Positions 1-9,346 are shown, counted from the first letter of the stretch. The stretch is DNA of 64,000 nucleotides from CALGDE01 sp964655355 (GCA_964655355.1 CAZZMD010000013.1:23522-87521), one strand, 5' to 3'. Program-made: numbers and translations. The notes: a model not told the origin generated them from the sequence alone.

Positions 1-278
1 CGTCCTTCCTGCCGTGAATTAAATTCCGACTGGCTTTGACCGGACAGGGATCGGATTTGTTGAATTAGCTCCAGGGGAGTCAGACCGGTGGAGCCGACAG
101 AGCGGGTATCCCGTTCGTTGCTCTGCCACTCTCCTAGATCCGTCGCATCCCCTGAAGTGGACTGGGCATGGGCGGTCTGGGGAAGGAGGGGAACGGTCGC
201 CACTGCCACCCCGGCCAGGGCCATCCCCCAGGGGAGCAGACGACGAAGGGTGGAGGATGCGAGAGAAGAATTAGACAT
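1..278 (-). CDS. Secreted protein of unknown function, 5' part only
   Basis: The reading frame starts at ATG 278-276 on the minus strand and runs off the left edge after 92 codons. Residues 1-40 look like an export signal: several Ser/Thr, Arg-Arg at about 12-13, a hydrophobic stretch (WGMALAGVAVATVPLLP) and an AHAQ-type signal peptidase I site near residue 39. The rest is polar and contains LTPLELIQQIRSLSGQ. I do not recognise a family. It is transcribed divergently from argC. The call rests on an open frame with a clear signal peptide; function is unknown because the C-terminal part lies outside the window. Confidence 0.6.
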   Translation of the reverse strand, partial: MSNSSLASSTLRRLLPWGMALAGVAVATVPLLPQTAHAQSTSGDATDLGEWQSNERDTRSVGSTGLTPLELIQQIRSLSGQSQSEFNSRQEG

Positions 279-543
279 GATTCGGGAAGGCGAAGGATTA
301 GGGATCATCCGTTCCTTCTAGGGTAACTCGTTCTCCTCCCTGCCCCAATGGCCATCTCGGGGGGATTCCCTGGCCATGCCCTGACAATGGTTCCCGGAAA
401 AGATCTGACACTGGAGAATGAACTGGTCCAGCGACCCGTGTGAAGGGGACAGGGCTCCTGTATCATGACCCCACTATGGGTCATTGCTGCACGGAATCAC
501 TGCCCGGATTGGGACTGGTGTTATAGGTGAAATTGGGGGGAAT

Positions 544-1602
544 ATGGGCGATTCAGAACAGATTTCAGTGGGGATTGTCGGGGCGTCGGGCTATGGCGGG
601 GTCCAGTTGGTGCGTCTGTTGATGGATCATCCCAAGGTGGAGTTGACCTATTTGGGGGGGAATAGCAGTGCGGGTAAGGATTACGACGAAATTTATCCCC
701 ATCTCACCGGTTCGGTGGATCTGACGGTGGAGCCGGTGGATGTGGAGGCGATCGCCCAGCGTTGTGAGGTGGTGTTTCTGGGGTTGCCCAATGGGATTGC
801 CTGTGACCTGGCCCCTCAGCTCATCAGCAAAGGGTGCAAAGTATTAGACCTGTCCGCGGATTATCGCTTCCGGGATTTGAAAACCTATGAGGCTTGGTAC
901 AGCAAAAGCCGCGAGGATTATGCCACGGCGGCCCACGCGGTGTATGGTCTGCCGGAGCTGAATCGGGAGTCGATCGCGAATGCCAGTTTGATTGGCTGCC
1001 CCGGTTGCTATCCCACCGCTAGTTTGTTGGCGCTGTTGCCCCTGTTGAAGCACGGGATTATTGTTCCTGAGAGCATTATTATTGATGCCAAATCGGGGAC
1101 TTCTGGGGCGGGGCGTCAGGCGAAAATTCATGCCCTGTTGGCGGAGGCGGATAATTCTTTTGCTGCTTATGGGGTGGCGAGCCATCGCCATACGCCGGAA
1201 ATTGAGCAAACCTGTAGCGATCTGGCGGGCCATGATGTCCGTCTCCAGTTCACGCCCCACCTGGTGCCGATGCCTCGGGGGATTTTGTCCACGGTGTATG
1301 CCAGCATTCGGGATCCGGGGCTGGTGCGGGAGGATGTGCTCACGATTTATTCGGTGTTTTATCGGAATTCCCCCTGGGTCCGGGTCTTGCCGGCGGGCAA
1401 GACGCCCCAAACCAAGTGGGCGTTGGGGACAAATGCTTGCTTCATTGGCGTTGAAGTGGACCCGCGTACCGATCGCGTGATTGTGCTGTCGGCGATCGAT
1501 AATTTGCTGAAGGGGCAGTCGGGCCAGGCGGTCCAATGTATGAACGTGATGATGGGGTGGGATGAAACCCTGGGGCTGCCGAAGTTGGGCTTCTATCCCT
1601 AA
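544..1602 (+). CDS. argC: N-acetyl-gamma-glutamyl-phosphate reductase
   Basis: ArgC reduces N-acetylglutamyl-5-phosphate with NADPH to the semialdehyde, the third step of ornithine/arginine synthesis in the cytosol. Seen: an N-terminal Rossmann motif (VGIVGASGYGGVQLVRLL), the catalytic cysteine in PGCYPT (Cys155), a conserved KSGTSGAGR segment and the ending DNLLKGQSGQAVQCMN typical of the family. I chose ATG 544 because a G-rich ribosome site lies just upstream and gives 352 residues, the normal family size; an in-frame TTG at 484 would add 20 untypical residues. It stands alone, facing a convergent membrane-protein gene; argF lies elsewhere in the window at 23.4 kb. Confidence 0.96.
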   Translation: MGDSEQISVGIVGASGYGGVQLVRLLMDHPKVELTYLGGNSSAGKDYDEIYPHLTGSVDLTVEPVDVEAIAQRCEVVFLGLPNGIACDLAPQLISKGCKVLDLSADYRFRDLKTYEAWYSKSREDYATAAHAVYGLPELNRESIANASLIGCPGCYPTASLLALLPLLKHGIIVPESIIIDAKSGTSGAGRQAKIHALLAEADNSFAAYGVASHRHTPEIEQTCSDLAGHDVRLQFTPHLVPMPRGILSTVYASIRDPGLVREDVLTIYSVFYRNSPWVRVLPAGKTPQTKWALGTNACFIGVEVDPRTDRVIVLSAIDNLLKGQSGQAVQCMNVMMGWDETLGLPKLGFYP

Positions 1603-1615
1603 AGGATTCCAGGGG

Positions 1616-1657
1616 GCGACTGATCGACTCCATTGCTCGCTTCCATCGATTAGTCGC
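1616..1657. terminator. Stem-loop between convergent genes
   Basis: Arms 1616-1626 (GCGACTGATCG) and 1647-1657 (CGATTAGTCGC) pair at 10 of 11 positions around a 20-base loop, the odd position being a possible G-U pair. It sits between the stop of argC and the stop of the convergent downstream gene, and one arm overlaps that stop codon. No T tract follows on either strand, so a terminator role is an inference from position. Confidence 0.35.
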
Positions 1658-2873
1658 GGTCGAGGGTGATTGCCTGACGAAAGTGGGAGGCGGCGGCGAA
1701 GGTGGCCACCAGAAAATAAAATCCACGGATGCCCCAGGTCCCCCATTCAAGCACTTGGGCGACCTCTTGGGTGGAGACCCGCGCTGCATCCGCGATGGTT
1801 GAATTCACTTGGTCATCGATCGCATTGCTGCCCCGCATGTCTTCGGCCAGGATGGGCAACTTGGAATATCGCGCGGTGTAGAGATAAAACCCGAACAACC
1901 CCTGATTTTCCACGCGATCGCTTAAAAATCGGTCCGTTTTCTCCACCGTTACCCAGGGGACGAGGGATTGGGCTTGGGATACCTGCTGGAGCCATAGTTG
2001 ATAGCGCACCGCTGGACCGGCCATAAAAATGGCGGGCACCAATAGGGTTAGCACCAGCGCGCTTAGGTTGACCCCCCAGCGTTTCGGTAGGGCGATCGCC
2101 GATAGTCCAATGCCTAGCCCCAAAACCGCAAAAATGACTAAATTCAATAGCTCCGCCACTTCCAGCAATTGCAGCAGCGGCCCCGCATAGGGGAGGGTAT
2201 AGACCCGCGTTTCGGCCAACAGGGCCACCACAACCCTTAGCCCCAGGGCGATCGCCCCGCTCAGTAACCAACCTCCCAACCCAATGGCAAAGGGCTGCCA
2301 GACCGGGGGGCGACGGCGAAAAGTCGAGGGCTGGGGAACAGGTTCAGCCGGTGAGATAGGGGGATCAATCGTTGGCGGTGCGGCCGGTTGAGGGCTGGGC
2401 GATCGCGATTCGGAAAAGTCTCGCAAAGGCTGGGGATCGGGCTGGGATTCTACGGGAAAATCCGGGGCGATCGCTGGCGCAGGGGACGAGGGTGGGAACG
2501 GGTTGACCGTCTCGGTAGCGGTCTCGGCGGCGCTATCCTCTGTTACTTCTACAAACTGACCATTTTCTAGAGCCAAGGTCACCTGCCAGTAGGCGCGGCG
2601 ATCGCCCTGGGAAAATCCTTGCACGATGACTTGCTGAAAGCCACTCTGGGCGAGGCTTCCCATTCCCCGCCGTACAAAATTCACCATAAACCCCCGGTCA
2701 GGGACCGTCTGGGCGATCGCCCGCACCATCAACTCCGCTGGTGCCACCGCCACCCGTGCCTGAATGCCCGCCGGGCGTAAAGCCTGGTTCATCAGCGCTT
2801 CGATGGCGAGGGCATCCCCCTGCTGAGCCTGGGACAGTAACGACGCATGGGTCATGGCATTGGTCACCGGCAT
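1650..2873 (-). CDS. Cyanobacterial membrane protein with N-terminal soluble domain
   Basis: The 407-residue product has three parts. Residues 1-110 (ALAIEALMNQALRPAGIQAR onward) resemble a small alpha/beta domain that recurs at the N terminus of many uncharacterised cyanobacterial proteins. About 130-190 is a proline/serine-rich linker. The rest carries four hydrophobic segments, roughly 192-220, 230-262, 266-290 and 378-400, and so should be membrane-embedded. ATG 2873 is used; the Met at residue 7 is an equally plausible start. It follows the DUF2079 gene on the same strand after 182 bases and may be co-transcribed. The function is not known to me. Confidence 0.7.
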   Translation of the reverse strand: MPVTNAMTHASLLSQAQQGDALAIEALMNQALRPAGIQARVAVAPAELMVRAIAQTVPDRGFMVNFVRRGMGSLAQSGFQQVIVQGFSQGDRRAYWQVTLALENGQFVEVTEDSAAETATETVNPFPPSSPAPAIAPDFPVESQPDPQPLRDFSESRSPSPQPAAPPTIDPPISPAEPVPQPSTFRRRPPVWQPFAIGLGGWLLSGAIALGLRVVVALLAETRVYTLPYAGPLLQLLEVAELLNLVIFAVLGLGIGLSAIALPKRWGVNLSALVLTLLVPAIFMAGPAVRYQLWLQQVSQAQSLVPWVTVEKTDRFLSDRVENQGLFGFYLYTARYSKLPILAEDMRGSNAIDDQVNSTIADAARVSTQEVAQVLEWGTWGIRGFYFLVATFAAASHFRQAITLDRD

Positions 2874-3055
2874 TGATTCACCACAGAGCAGAACACCACA
2901 TCACCAGCCGGTCTGACCGATTGCCGGTAATGTCCTCAGATTCCACGATTGTGCCCCATCAACAAGCTTTGGGGCGACTGTGGGGCTCTCATTTTAGCCA
3001 ACGATTACAATCTCGCCGATGCCGTTTGGCTCCCGCTCTTCCCTTCTGCCCTTCC

Positions 3056-4591
3056 TTAGGGATTGAATCGTCGGGGCACCGCCTCCGAACCCTCGACCCG
3101 CCGGAATAGCAACACGTCTGACTCTTCAAACACCAGTTCGAATGTATCGCTCTGATCCAGCGTACTTTGTAAGTCTTGGGAAAATTCTAGGGTGGCTTCC
3201 TGGCCCGGATGGCGCAAATTCAGCAGCACGTAGGTGTATTGATCCCAGTCCGGCTCAATGCCTGCTTCGATTTGGCGGATGGTTTCCCGGTGGGCCAACT
3301 GGGGCGCTAGCTCTGCGGTGGTTAATACGCCCCCCTTGGTCTCGATTTGGGCGATCGCCTCCCGTGCGGCTGGCCAGGTATCCAGTTGATCCACATAAAT
3401 AGATCCGAAATAGCCAAATTTTGCCAGGGCTAGAAAACAAACCACCGCCCATGCCAAGGGTACCCAGCCCCCCTGGACGCCGGTCTTCAATCGGCCCCAC
3501 CACACCGGCGATCGCTGGGCCAGCCACCGCCAAACGCCCCCCGGCTCAGGACTTACAAAACTGTGCTGTATCCCCGCGATCGCCGCCACGATCAAAAATG
3601 GCACCACCGGCAGGGAGTATTGATGAACTAAATCCCGCTGTTGATCCGCCATGGAGAGGACATTTAGGGCGATCGCTGGGACCGTTGCCACCAGTGCACC
3701 CAGCCGTCCGGCTAAGAGCCACCAAATTACCGGTATCGCCACCAGTAACAAATAGACCGCCGTATCTAACGAAAAGACTTTGCCGAGGACCAAATCCGGC
3801 CGCAGCACGACATTTTTGGCCACTTCTAATACGGAGCTGCCCAGGTAGGAATAGCGCCCCACCGCGTCGTGCCCTTCCCCGTCGTTAAACAGGGGGATAA
3901 TCACCTGGGTCGCCCCTAAAAACCATCCCGTTGATAAGGCCAAGGCGATCGCCCCCGCCCATCGTTTCCGTTCCCAAAACAACAGCCAAAATCCCAGCCC
4001 AAACACCGTCAGGGACAATACTGCTTTGCCCCCCAAGACGTACACAAGCAACCCGGTGAACAGCAATAACCGTCCCGCCCGCGCTGCCCAAATTGCCCCC
4101 AGTAACGCCGCTATTACCATCACTTCGGGATGGAAATCAAACAAATTGACGTTAAAAATCAGGGGATACAGTAAATACACCGCCCCCATCACCAACGACA
4201 ATCGCTGACTGAGCCCCGCCTGCCGCGCCAGCCCCCAGGTGGGCCATGCCCCCAGGGATAGCCCGATCGCCTGGATGCCAAATAACCAATGCACCGATGG
4301 ATAAATGGCATATAGCGCCCCCGCTAGATAAAACGAATAGGCCGCATGGTTACCCATATGGTGCATATCCGACACCGTGGCATAGGGCAGGGCACCGCGC
4401 CCCATGAGATAGGCCACCTGGTCATAAATCGCCAAATCAAATGCCGTTGATTGTATGAGCCAGTGGCGCAGACTACTGGCGGCAAACAAAATTACGATAC
4501 TGAAGCTGATCATCAATGCCAACGGCTGGGGCATGATGGCAGCGAGGCGCGACGGCGTGAATATTTTGAAAAGATTAGACCGGGCAGCCAT
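3056..4591 (-). CDS. DUF2079 family polytopic membrane protein
   Basis: A hydrophobic protein of about 511 residues matching the DUF2079 family: the start FDLAIYDQ after the first membrane helix, a DMHHMGNHAAY loop and NLFDFHPEV are all present, followed by about ten membrane helices and a soluble C-terminal tail. The fold resembles GT-C glycosyltransferases, and the early acidic loop would suit such a role, but no substrate is known. I prefer ATG 4591 (MAARSNLF); the frame is open back to a TTG at 4699 but that extension is polar and unlike the family. The gene is divergent from the aldo/keto reductase. Confidence 0.82.
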   Translation of the reverse strand: MAARSNLFKIFTPSRLAAIMPQPLALMISFSIVILFAASSLRHWLIQSTAFDLAIYDQVAYLMGRGALPYATVSDMHHMGNHAAYSFYLAGALYAIYPSVHWLFGIQAIGLSLGAWPTWGLARQAGLSQRLSLVMGAVYLLYPLIFNVNLFDFHPEVMVIAALLGAIWAARAGRLLLFTGLLVYVLGGKAVLSLTVFGLGFWLLFWERKRWAGAIALALSTGWFLGATQVIIPLFNDGEGHDAVGRYSYLGSSVLEVAKNVVLRPDLVLGKVFSLDTAVYLLLVAIPVIWWLLAGRLGALVATVPAIALNVLSMADQQRDLVHQYSLPVVPFLIVAAIAGIQHSFVSPEPGGVWRWLAQRSPVWWGRLKTGVQGGWVPLAWAVVCFLALAKFGYFGSIYVDQLDTWPAAREAIAQIETKGGVLTTAELAPQLAHRETIRQIEAGIEPDWDQYTYVLLNLRHPGQEATLEFSQDLQSTLDQSDTFELVFEESDVLLFRRVEGSEAVPRRFNP

Positions 4592-4762
4592 GGGAGTCTG
4601 CGGGTGTTGGATCCCTGATGGTGGAGCGAAAGACACAGCCTCCAGCTTATGCCGACCGTACCCAATTGTGAACTGAAAGATGCCGCGTCGGTACGCCAAC
4701 TGATTAATTTATTTTGTTAGCCTGACCATAGCTATCAATCGCGATCGCCCCTTTCAAATACT

Positions 4763-5782
4763 ATGCCGGCATCCCCTAAACGTACCCGCCGTAATTTCCT
4801 CGCCACCAGCCTCACCACTGGCCTCGGCATCATCGGCTGTTCCAGCTATGGGCGATCGCAGGATTCTGCTGCCCCCTCTGCGACCTCAGCCTCAACATCG
4901 GATACGTCTGCGGCCTCTGCGACCTCGACGATCGCCCTGCCCAAGCGGACGTTGGGGCGGACCAAGATTGAGCTGCCGGTTCTTGGGTTGGGGGGCGCAG
5001 GTCAAACGCCCTTGTCATCGTCGGGTCAGGAAAAAGCTGCCATCGAACAAATTCAGCGGGCTTGGGAGTTGGGGATTCGATATTTTGATACTGCCGCTAG
5101 CTATGGTCCCAGCGAAGATTATTTAGGGAAGGTCCTGCCCAACTATCGCCAGGAGGTGTTTATCGCCACCAAAACCGCCGTTCAAACTCGGGATGGGGCC
5201 TGGCGGCAACTGGAGCGATCGCTCAAACGCCTGAATACGGACTATCTGGATCTGTGGCAGTTTCATCACATTTCCTTTGAGGAAGAGCTGGATGCTCTCT
5301 TTGGTCCCGACGGCGCAGCTAAAGCCCTCGAAGAAGCCCAGGACCAAGGCATCGTCAAATTTAGCGGCATCACCGGCCACCATGAACCTGCCGTTATCGC
5401 CGAAGGTCTGCGCCGCTATCCCTTTGACCACACCCTTATCCCTATTAACGCCGCCGAAATCCACCACCCCCGCTCCTTTATTCCGGGGGTTCTTCCCGTC
5501 GCCCAAGAAAAAAATGTCGGCGTCACTGCCATGAAAGTGCCCGCCTACGGTCGCCTATTTCGATCCGGTGCCCTGGACGGTATGCCCCAGGCTTTGGGGT
5601 ATACCCTGTCCCAACCCGGTGTGCATTGTGCCGTTATTGCCGCTGAAGATATCCCTCAGCTTGAGGAAAATATCCGAGCTGCGGCTGCGTTCCAGCCCCT
5701 AGATGCTGATACCCTAGCTGCCCTAGAACAGCGCACGGCCCAAGCCTGGGAAGCGAATGCTTTCTATCGACGATGGACGTAA
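4763..5782 (+). CDS. Aldo/keto reductase, Tat-exported lipoprotein type
   Basis: The catalytic part is a standard aldo/keto reductase barrel: LGRTKIELPVLGLGGAGQTP at the first strand, DTAASYGPSEDYLG with the Asp and Tyr of the tetrad, ATKTAV with the Lys, and QFHHIS with the His. It reduces carbonyls with NADPH. The N terminus is unusual for the fold: TRRNFLATSL is a twin-arginine signal and IIGC a lipobox, followed by an Ala/Ser/Thr-rich linker to residue 55, so export as a membrane-anchored lipoprotein is likely. ATG 4763 is used. The last codons TGG ACG TAA are the 3' end of a tRNA remnant read in the other direction. Confidence 0.88.
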   Translation: MPASPKRTRRNFLATSLTTGLGIIGCSSYGRSQDSAAPSATSASTSDTSAASATSTIALPKRTLGRTKIELPVLGLGGAGQTPLSSSGQEKAAIEQIQRAWELGIRYFDTAASYGPSEDYLGKVLPNYRQEVFIATKTAVQTRDGAWRQLERSLKRLNTDYLDLWQFHHISFEEELDALFGPDGAAKALEEAQDQGIVKFSGITGHHEPAVIAEGLRRYPFDHTLIPINAAEIHHPRSFIPGVLPVAQEKNVGVTAMKVPAYGRLFRSGALDGMPQALGYTLSQPGVHCAVIAAEDIPQLEENIRAAAAFQPLDADTLAALEQRTAQAWEANAFYRRWT

Positions 5783-5834
5783 CCGGACTCGAACCAGTGA
5801 CCCCTGCGGTTTCCGGTGCTCCGATCAAACTATT
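5775..5834 (-). pseudogene. tRNA 3'-half remnant (tRNA-Val-like), possible att site
   Basis: Bases 5775-5804 match bases 12541-12570 of the intact tRNA-Val(GAC) at 29 of 30 positions, in the same orientation. The match covers the 3' acceptor strand, the whole T arm and the variable region. Further on, GGTGCTC still recalls the anticodon/D-arm junction, but the anticodon arm is shorter and does not fold, and no 5' acceptor strand (TACGTCC) is found downstream. It therefore cannot be a working tRNA. The stop codon of the aldo/keto reductase lies inside it. Confidence 0.75.
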
Positions 5835-5852
5835 GATATCTACTTCTAATTC

Positions 5853-8732
5853 ATGAGGAATTTTAGTGCGGGTTTGGTGGGCTGGATTGGGGTTGAACTG
5901 TTGGGGATGGCGATGGTTGCCCCCCCAGCTTTGCCATTACCTATCCCTATCCAAGCGGCTAGCCCCGCCACAGAACGACAGTTTCAAGAGGGGTTGGAGG
6001 CTTATCAAAGGCGCGATTATCGAGGGGCGATCGCTGCTTGGGAGAAGGCTTTAGCCGGATTTCGGGCGGAGGGCGATCGCGAGGGGGAGGGGGATACGCT
6101 CAATAATTTGGGGTTGGTTTATTCGGGATTGGGGGAGTATCAACGGGCGATTGATGTCTATGAACAGGCATTGGCGATCGCGCGGGACAGGGGCGATCGC
6201 GCTGGGGAGGCGTCGCCGTTGGGGAATTTGGGGAATGCGTATTATGCCCTGGGGGAGTACGACAAGGCGATTGAGTTTCACCAGCAGGCATTAACCCTGG
6301 CGCGGGAAGGGGGGAATCCCCGAAGTGCGGCGCGATCGCTGGGGAATTTGGCGACGGTTTATTTTGGGCAGGGGGAGTTTCAACGGGCGTTGGAGCTGGC
6401 ACAGGAAGGGTTGGCACTGCATCGGGCGCTGGGGAATGAGCGGGGGATTACGGCGGCGTTGGGGACTGTGGGACAAACCCAGTTTGCGCTGGGTAATTAT
6501 CGACGGGCGCTCGTGCTGTTGCGGGAGGCGTTAACCCGGCGGCGGGAGTTGGGGGATTGGCGCGGCGGTGCCCAGACGTTTAATCATTTGGGGCAGGTGC
6601 ATTTTGCGTTGGGAGACTATGACGCGGCCCGTCGGGCCCAGGGGCAGGCGCTGGAGATTCAGGAGAGCATTGGCGATCGCCGGGGGGAAGCGACGTCGTT
6701 GCGGAATTTAAGCGAGTTGGATCGGGTGGAGGGGCGCTATCGGCGGGGGATTGGGCGTTATCGGGATGCGCTAGAAATTTCGCGGGTGTTGGGCGATCGC
6801 CGGGGGGAGGCGGCGGCGTTGGATGGCCTGGGGCGTTTGCATCGGGTGTTGGGACAGTTTGAGCTGGCCATTGAGCTGCACCGGCAGGCGTTGGCGTTGG
6901 ATGAACAATTGGGCGAGCGCGAGGGGCAGGCTAATTCGTTGACGAATTTGGGGAATGCCTATTTTCGATTGGGGGACTCGGATCAGGCGTTGGCATTTTA
7001 CGAAAAATCCTTGGCGCTGGATCGGGAAAGGGGCAGCCGTCGCGGAGAGCGGGTGTCCCTGGGAAATATGGCGAATGTGCAGATTCAATCGGGGCAATGG
7101 TCGGCGGCGATCGCGACGAATCAACGGGTGTTGGAGATTGCGCAGGAGCTGGGCGATCGCGAGGGCGAGGCGACGGCGCTGACGAATTTTGGGATTGTCT
7201 ATAGTGCTCAGGGGGATCATCAACGGGCGATCGCCACCCATCAACGGGCATTGGAGATGGCACAGGCCTTGAAAGCCGTGGCGTTAGAGGCGGCGATTTT
7301 GCACAATTTGGGGCAGGCGCTGGAGCGATCGGGGCAGTTGGATGAGGCGGAAAAGGTATTGCGGCGGGCGATTACGGCCCAAGATCGGCGGCGATCGACC
7401 TTGAAGGAGCAGGATGCGGAGAAAATTGCCCTGTTTGAGCGGCAAGCCAAGACCTATCAGGCGCTGCAACGGGTTTTGATTGCGACGGATCAACCGGCGG
7501 CAGCGCTGGAAATTGCGGACCATTCGCGATCGCGTTCCCTCGTCGATGCCATCATCGATAAACCCATCGGCACCACACGACCCCTGGCGATCGCGACCAT
7601 TCAACAAATCGCCCGAGAGCAAGACGCCACGATTCTGCTCTATTCCAACCTTGGCGATACCCAGCTCGCCGCCTGGACCGTGACGCCCCAGGGGGAAGTG
7701 ACGCTGCATTCCATTAACCCGGAAGCCCTGGGATTGGCGATCGCCGACGCCACCGATGAGGCCCGCAACGATGCCACCAATCCCCTGGGCGGGGTCCTGA
7801 TGGCCATGTGGGCCAACGATGTGCGCAACGGTGCGGCCCAGGATGGGGATGCCAGCCAAGGCGTGAATAATACCTTCGGCAGCGGGTTACAAAATGCCTA
7901 TCAGCTTTTGATTGCGCCTTTGGCATCGGCCCTCCCCACCACCCCCGACGCTAAAGTCATCATCGTTCCCGATCGCGAATTGGGTTTGATTCCCTTCGGC
8001 GCATTGCAGGATGACCAGGGGCAATATCTGATGGAGCGGTTTGTCCTATCGACCGCCCCCTCCCTGCAAACCCTCCAGCAATTGGAGCGCCGTAAACAGC
8101 CGCGATCGCCGGTGTCCCCCTCGCCGGATCTGATTGTGGGGAATCCGTCGCCGATGCCCGGGGGATTGGCTCCCCTGCCCGGCGCGGAACAGGAGGCGAT
8201 CGCGATCGCCGGTTTACGCAAGGTGACGCCGTTGTTGGGATCCGCTGCCACGGAGGACGCCATCAAGCCAATGTTGAGCCAATCCCGATGGCTCCATTTC
8301 GCGACCCACGGCATTTTTAACGATCGCGGGGGCAATGATTTGAGCAGTTGGATTGCCCTGGCGTCGGGGGGCGATGGGGAAGATGGTCAGTTGTCGATGG
8401 GGGAAATTTTTGAGATGGAGTTGCGGGCGGAGATGGTGGTGTTGAGTGCTTGCGATACGGGGCAAGGGCGGGTGACGGGGGAAGGGGTGATTGGGTTGGC
8501 GCGATCTTTTTTGAAAGCGGGCAGCTCGAGTGTGATCGCCACTTTGTGGAAGGTGCCCGATGATGCGACGGCGCTGTTGATGGAGACGTTTTATCGGGAG
8601 TTGGCGGCGGGCAAGGGCAAGGGGGAGGCGTTGCGATCGGCGGTGATGGCGACGAGGGCTCAGTTTCCCCACCCCCGCCATTGGGCGGCGTTTGTGCTGA
8701 TTGGTTCGCCCGGCGAGTCGCCCAGCAGTTAG
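5853..8732 (+). CDS. Secreted TPR-CHAT protein (first of two)
   Basis: A 959-residue protein. Residues 1-38 form a signal peptide (hydrophobic, ending near AAS). About 40-510 hold some twelve TPR units of 40 residues (pattern EALxxYxxALxxARxxGDRxGEAxxLxNLGxxY), a protein-interaction scaffold. The C-terminal third is a CHAT domain, a caspase-like protease fold: LHFATHG supplies the His (His819) and VLSACDTG the Cys (Cys867), followed by LARSFLKAGSSSVIATLWKV. CHAT proteins cut partner proteins, but many cyanobacterial members have no known substrate. It starts 18 bases after the tRNA remnant. The substrate and trigger are unknown. ATG 5853 lacks a clear ribosome site. Confidence 0.9.
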   Translation: MRNFSAGLVGWIGVELLGMAMVAPPALPLPIPIQAASPATERQFQEGLEAYQRRDYRGAIAAWEKALAGFRAEGDREGEGDTLNNLGLVYSGLGEYQRAIDVYEQALAIARDRGDRAGEASPLGNLGNAYYALGEYDKAIEFHQQALTLAREGGNPRSAARSLGNLATVYFGQGEFQRALELAQEGLALHRALGNERGITAALGTVGQTQFALGNYRRALVLLREALTRRRELGDWRGGAQTFNHLGQVHFALGDYDAARRAQGQALEIQESIGDRRGEATSLRNLSELDRVEGRYRRGIGRYRDALEISRVLGDRRGEAAALDGLGRLHRVLGQFELAIELHRQALALDEQLGEREGQANSLTNLGNAYFRLGDSDQALAFYEKSLALDRERGSRRGERVSLGNMANVQIQSGQWSAAIATNQRVLEIAQELGDREGEATALTNFGIVYSAQGDHQRAIATHQRALEMAQALKAVALEAAILHNLGQALERSGQLDEAEKVLRRAITAQDRRRSTLKEQDAEKIALFERQAKTYQALQRVLIATDQPAAALEIADHSRSRSLVDAIIDKPIGTTRPLAIATIQQIAREQDATILLYSNLGDTQLAAWTVTPQGEVTLHSINPEALGLAIADATDEARNDATNPLGGVLMAMWANDVRNGAAQDGDASQGVNNTFGSGLQNAYQLLIAPLASALPTTPDAKVIIVPDRELGLIPFGALQDDQGQYLMERFVLSTAPSLQTLQQLERRKQPRSPVSPSPDLIVGNPSPMPGGLAPLPGAEQEAIAIAGLRKVTPLLGSAATEDAIKPMLSQSRWLHFATHGIFNDRGGNDLSSWIALASGGDGEDGQLSMGEIFEMELRAEMVVLSACDTGQGRVTGEGVIGLARSFLKAGSSSVIATLWKVPDDATALLMETFYRELAAGKGKGEALRSAVMATRAQFPHPRHWAAFVLIGSPGESPSS

Positions 8733-8792
8733 TCCAACGCTGCCAGGTGAACGAACGGCGTAAGACCTGACTAAACCCTGATAAAGCGATCA

Positions 8793-8829
8793 CGGCTTCG
8801 CAACGGCTCAATAGTCCATTGCGAAGCCG
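8793..8829. terminator. Perfect 11-bp stem-loop between CHAT and globin genes
   Basis: CGGCTTCGCAA (8793-8803) and TTGCGAAGCCG (8819-8829) are perfect complements around a 15-base loop. The hairpin lies between two convergent genes, 61 bases after the CHAT stop and 44 bases beyond the globin stop. No long T run follows, so it may end transcription weakly in both directions. Confidence 0.5.
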
Positions 8830-8872
8830 GCATGGGATTGGGCGTCAACAAAAACAAAGAAAGTCAAAGGGC

Positions 8873-9346
8873 TTAGCTGGACAAATTGGCTTTAATCCCA
8901 ACTTCCTGTTCCTGGTACATTTCTTTTTCGCGAGCGATAAAAATATCCGCCAGACTGTTGTAAGCTTCGGTCCACGCCGCCATGATTTCCGGAGTTGCAG
9001 CATCACCTAGAACATCCTTCATTGCTGCAAGCAGACATTCACCAATCACAGGATATTGCTCTGCAATGACTCGTGTATTCACATGGGCCTTCGCAATACT
9101 CTCAACCGCACTACCTAGCTTTTCCAGCTCGTCGATGTGGCTAGCATAGGCATAGACAGACGCTGCCAATTTGGAAGCTTGCTTTTTGCCCTCTTCCTCG
9201 CTTTTCATATGGGTGTTTTCAAAAAAGCGACGGTACTCAGGACGCTCATTAAATGCAATGTCATACATGCGTTCAGTGATCGCTTTACCGTGTTCTTTTA
9301 CAACGGGAGCCGTGGCTTTGACAAGCTCGATGGTTTTGGGATTCAT
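8873..9346 (-). CDS. Single-domain globin (bacterial haemoglobin / flavohaemoglobin globin-domain type)
   Basis: At 157 residues this is a globin domain with no reductase part, like Vitreoscilla haemoglobin. Visible haem-pocket residues are Tyr28 (B10, ERMYDIAF), Phe in RRFF at the CD corner, Gln56 as the likely distal residue (GKKQASKL) and His88 as the proximal ligand (AKAHVNTR). The end MAAWTEAYNSLADIFIAREKEMY is typical. Such proteins bind O2 and NO; without a flavin domain an NO dioxygenase role would need a partner reductase. It is AT-richer than its neighbours and has no HIP1 octamer, which suggests transfer. It lies between, and opposite to, two TPR-CHAT genes. Confidence 0.9.
   Translation of the reverse strand: MNPKTIELVKATAPVVKEHGKAITERMYDIAFNERPEYRRFFENTHMKSEEEGKKQASKLAASVYAYASHIDELEKLGSAVESIAKAHVNTRVIAEQYPVIGECLLAAMKDVLGDAATPEIMAAWTEAYNSLADIFIAREKEMYQEQEVGIKANLSS

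Noticed and set aside
88..321. Open frame on the plus strand
   Set aside because: It lies opposite the signal peptide of the minus-strand secreted protein, and its product is Arg-rich with no domain.
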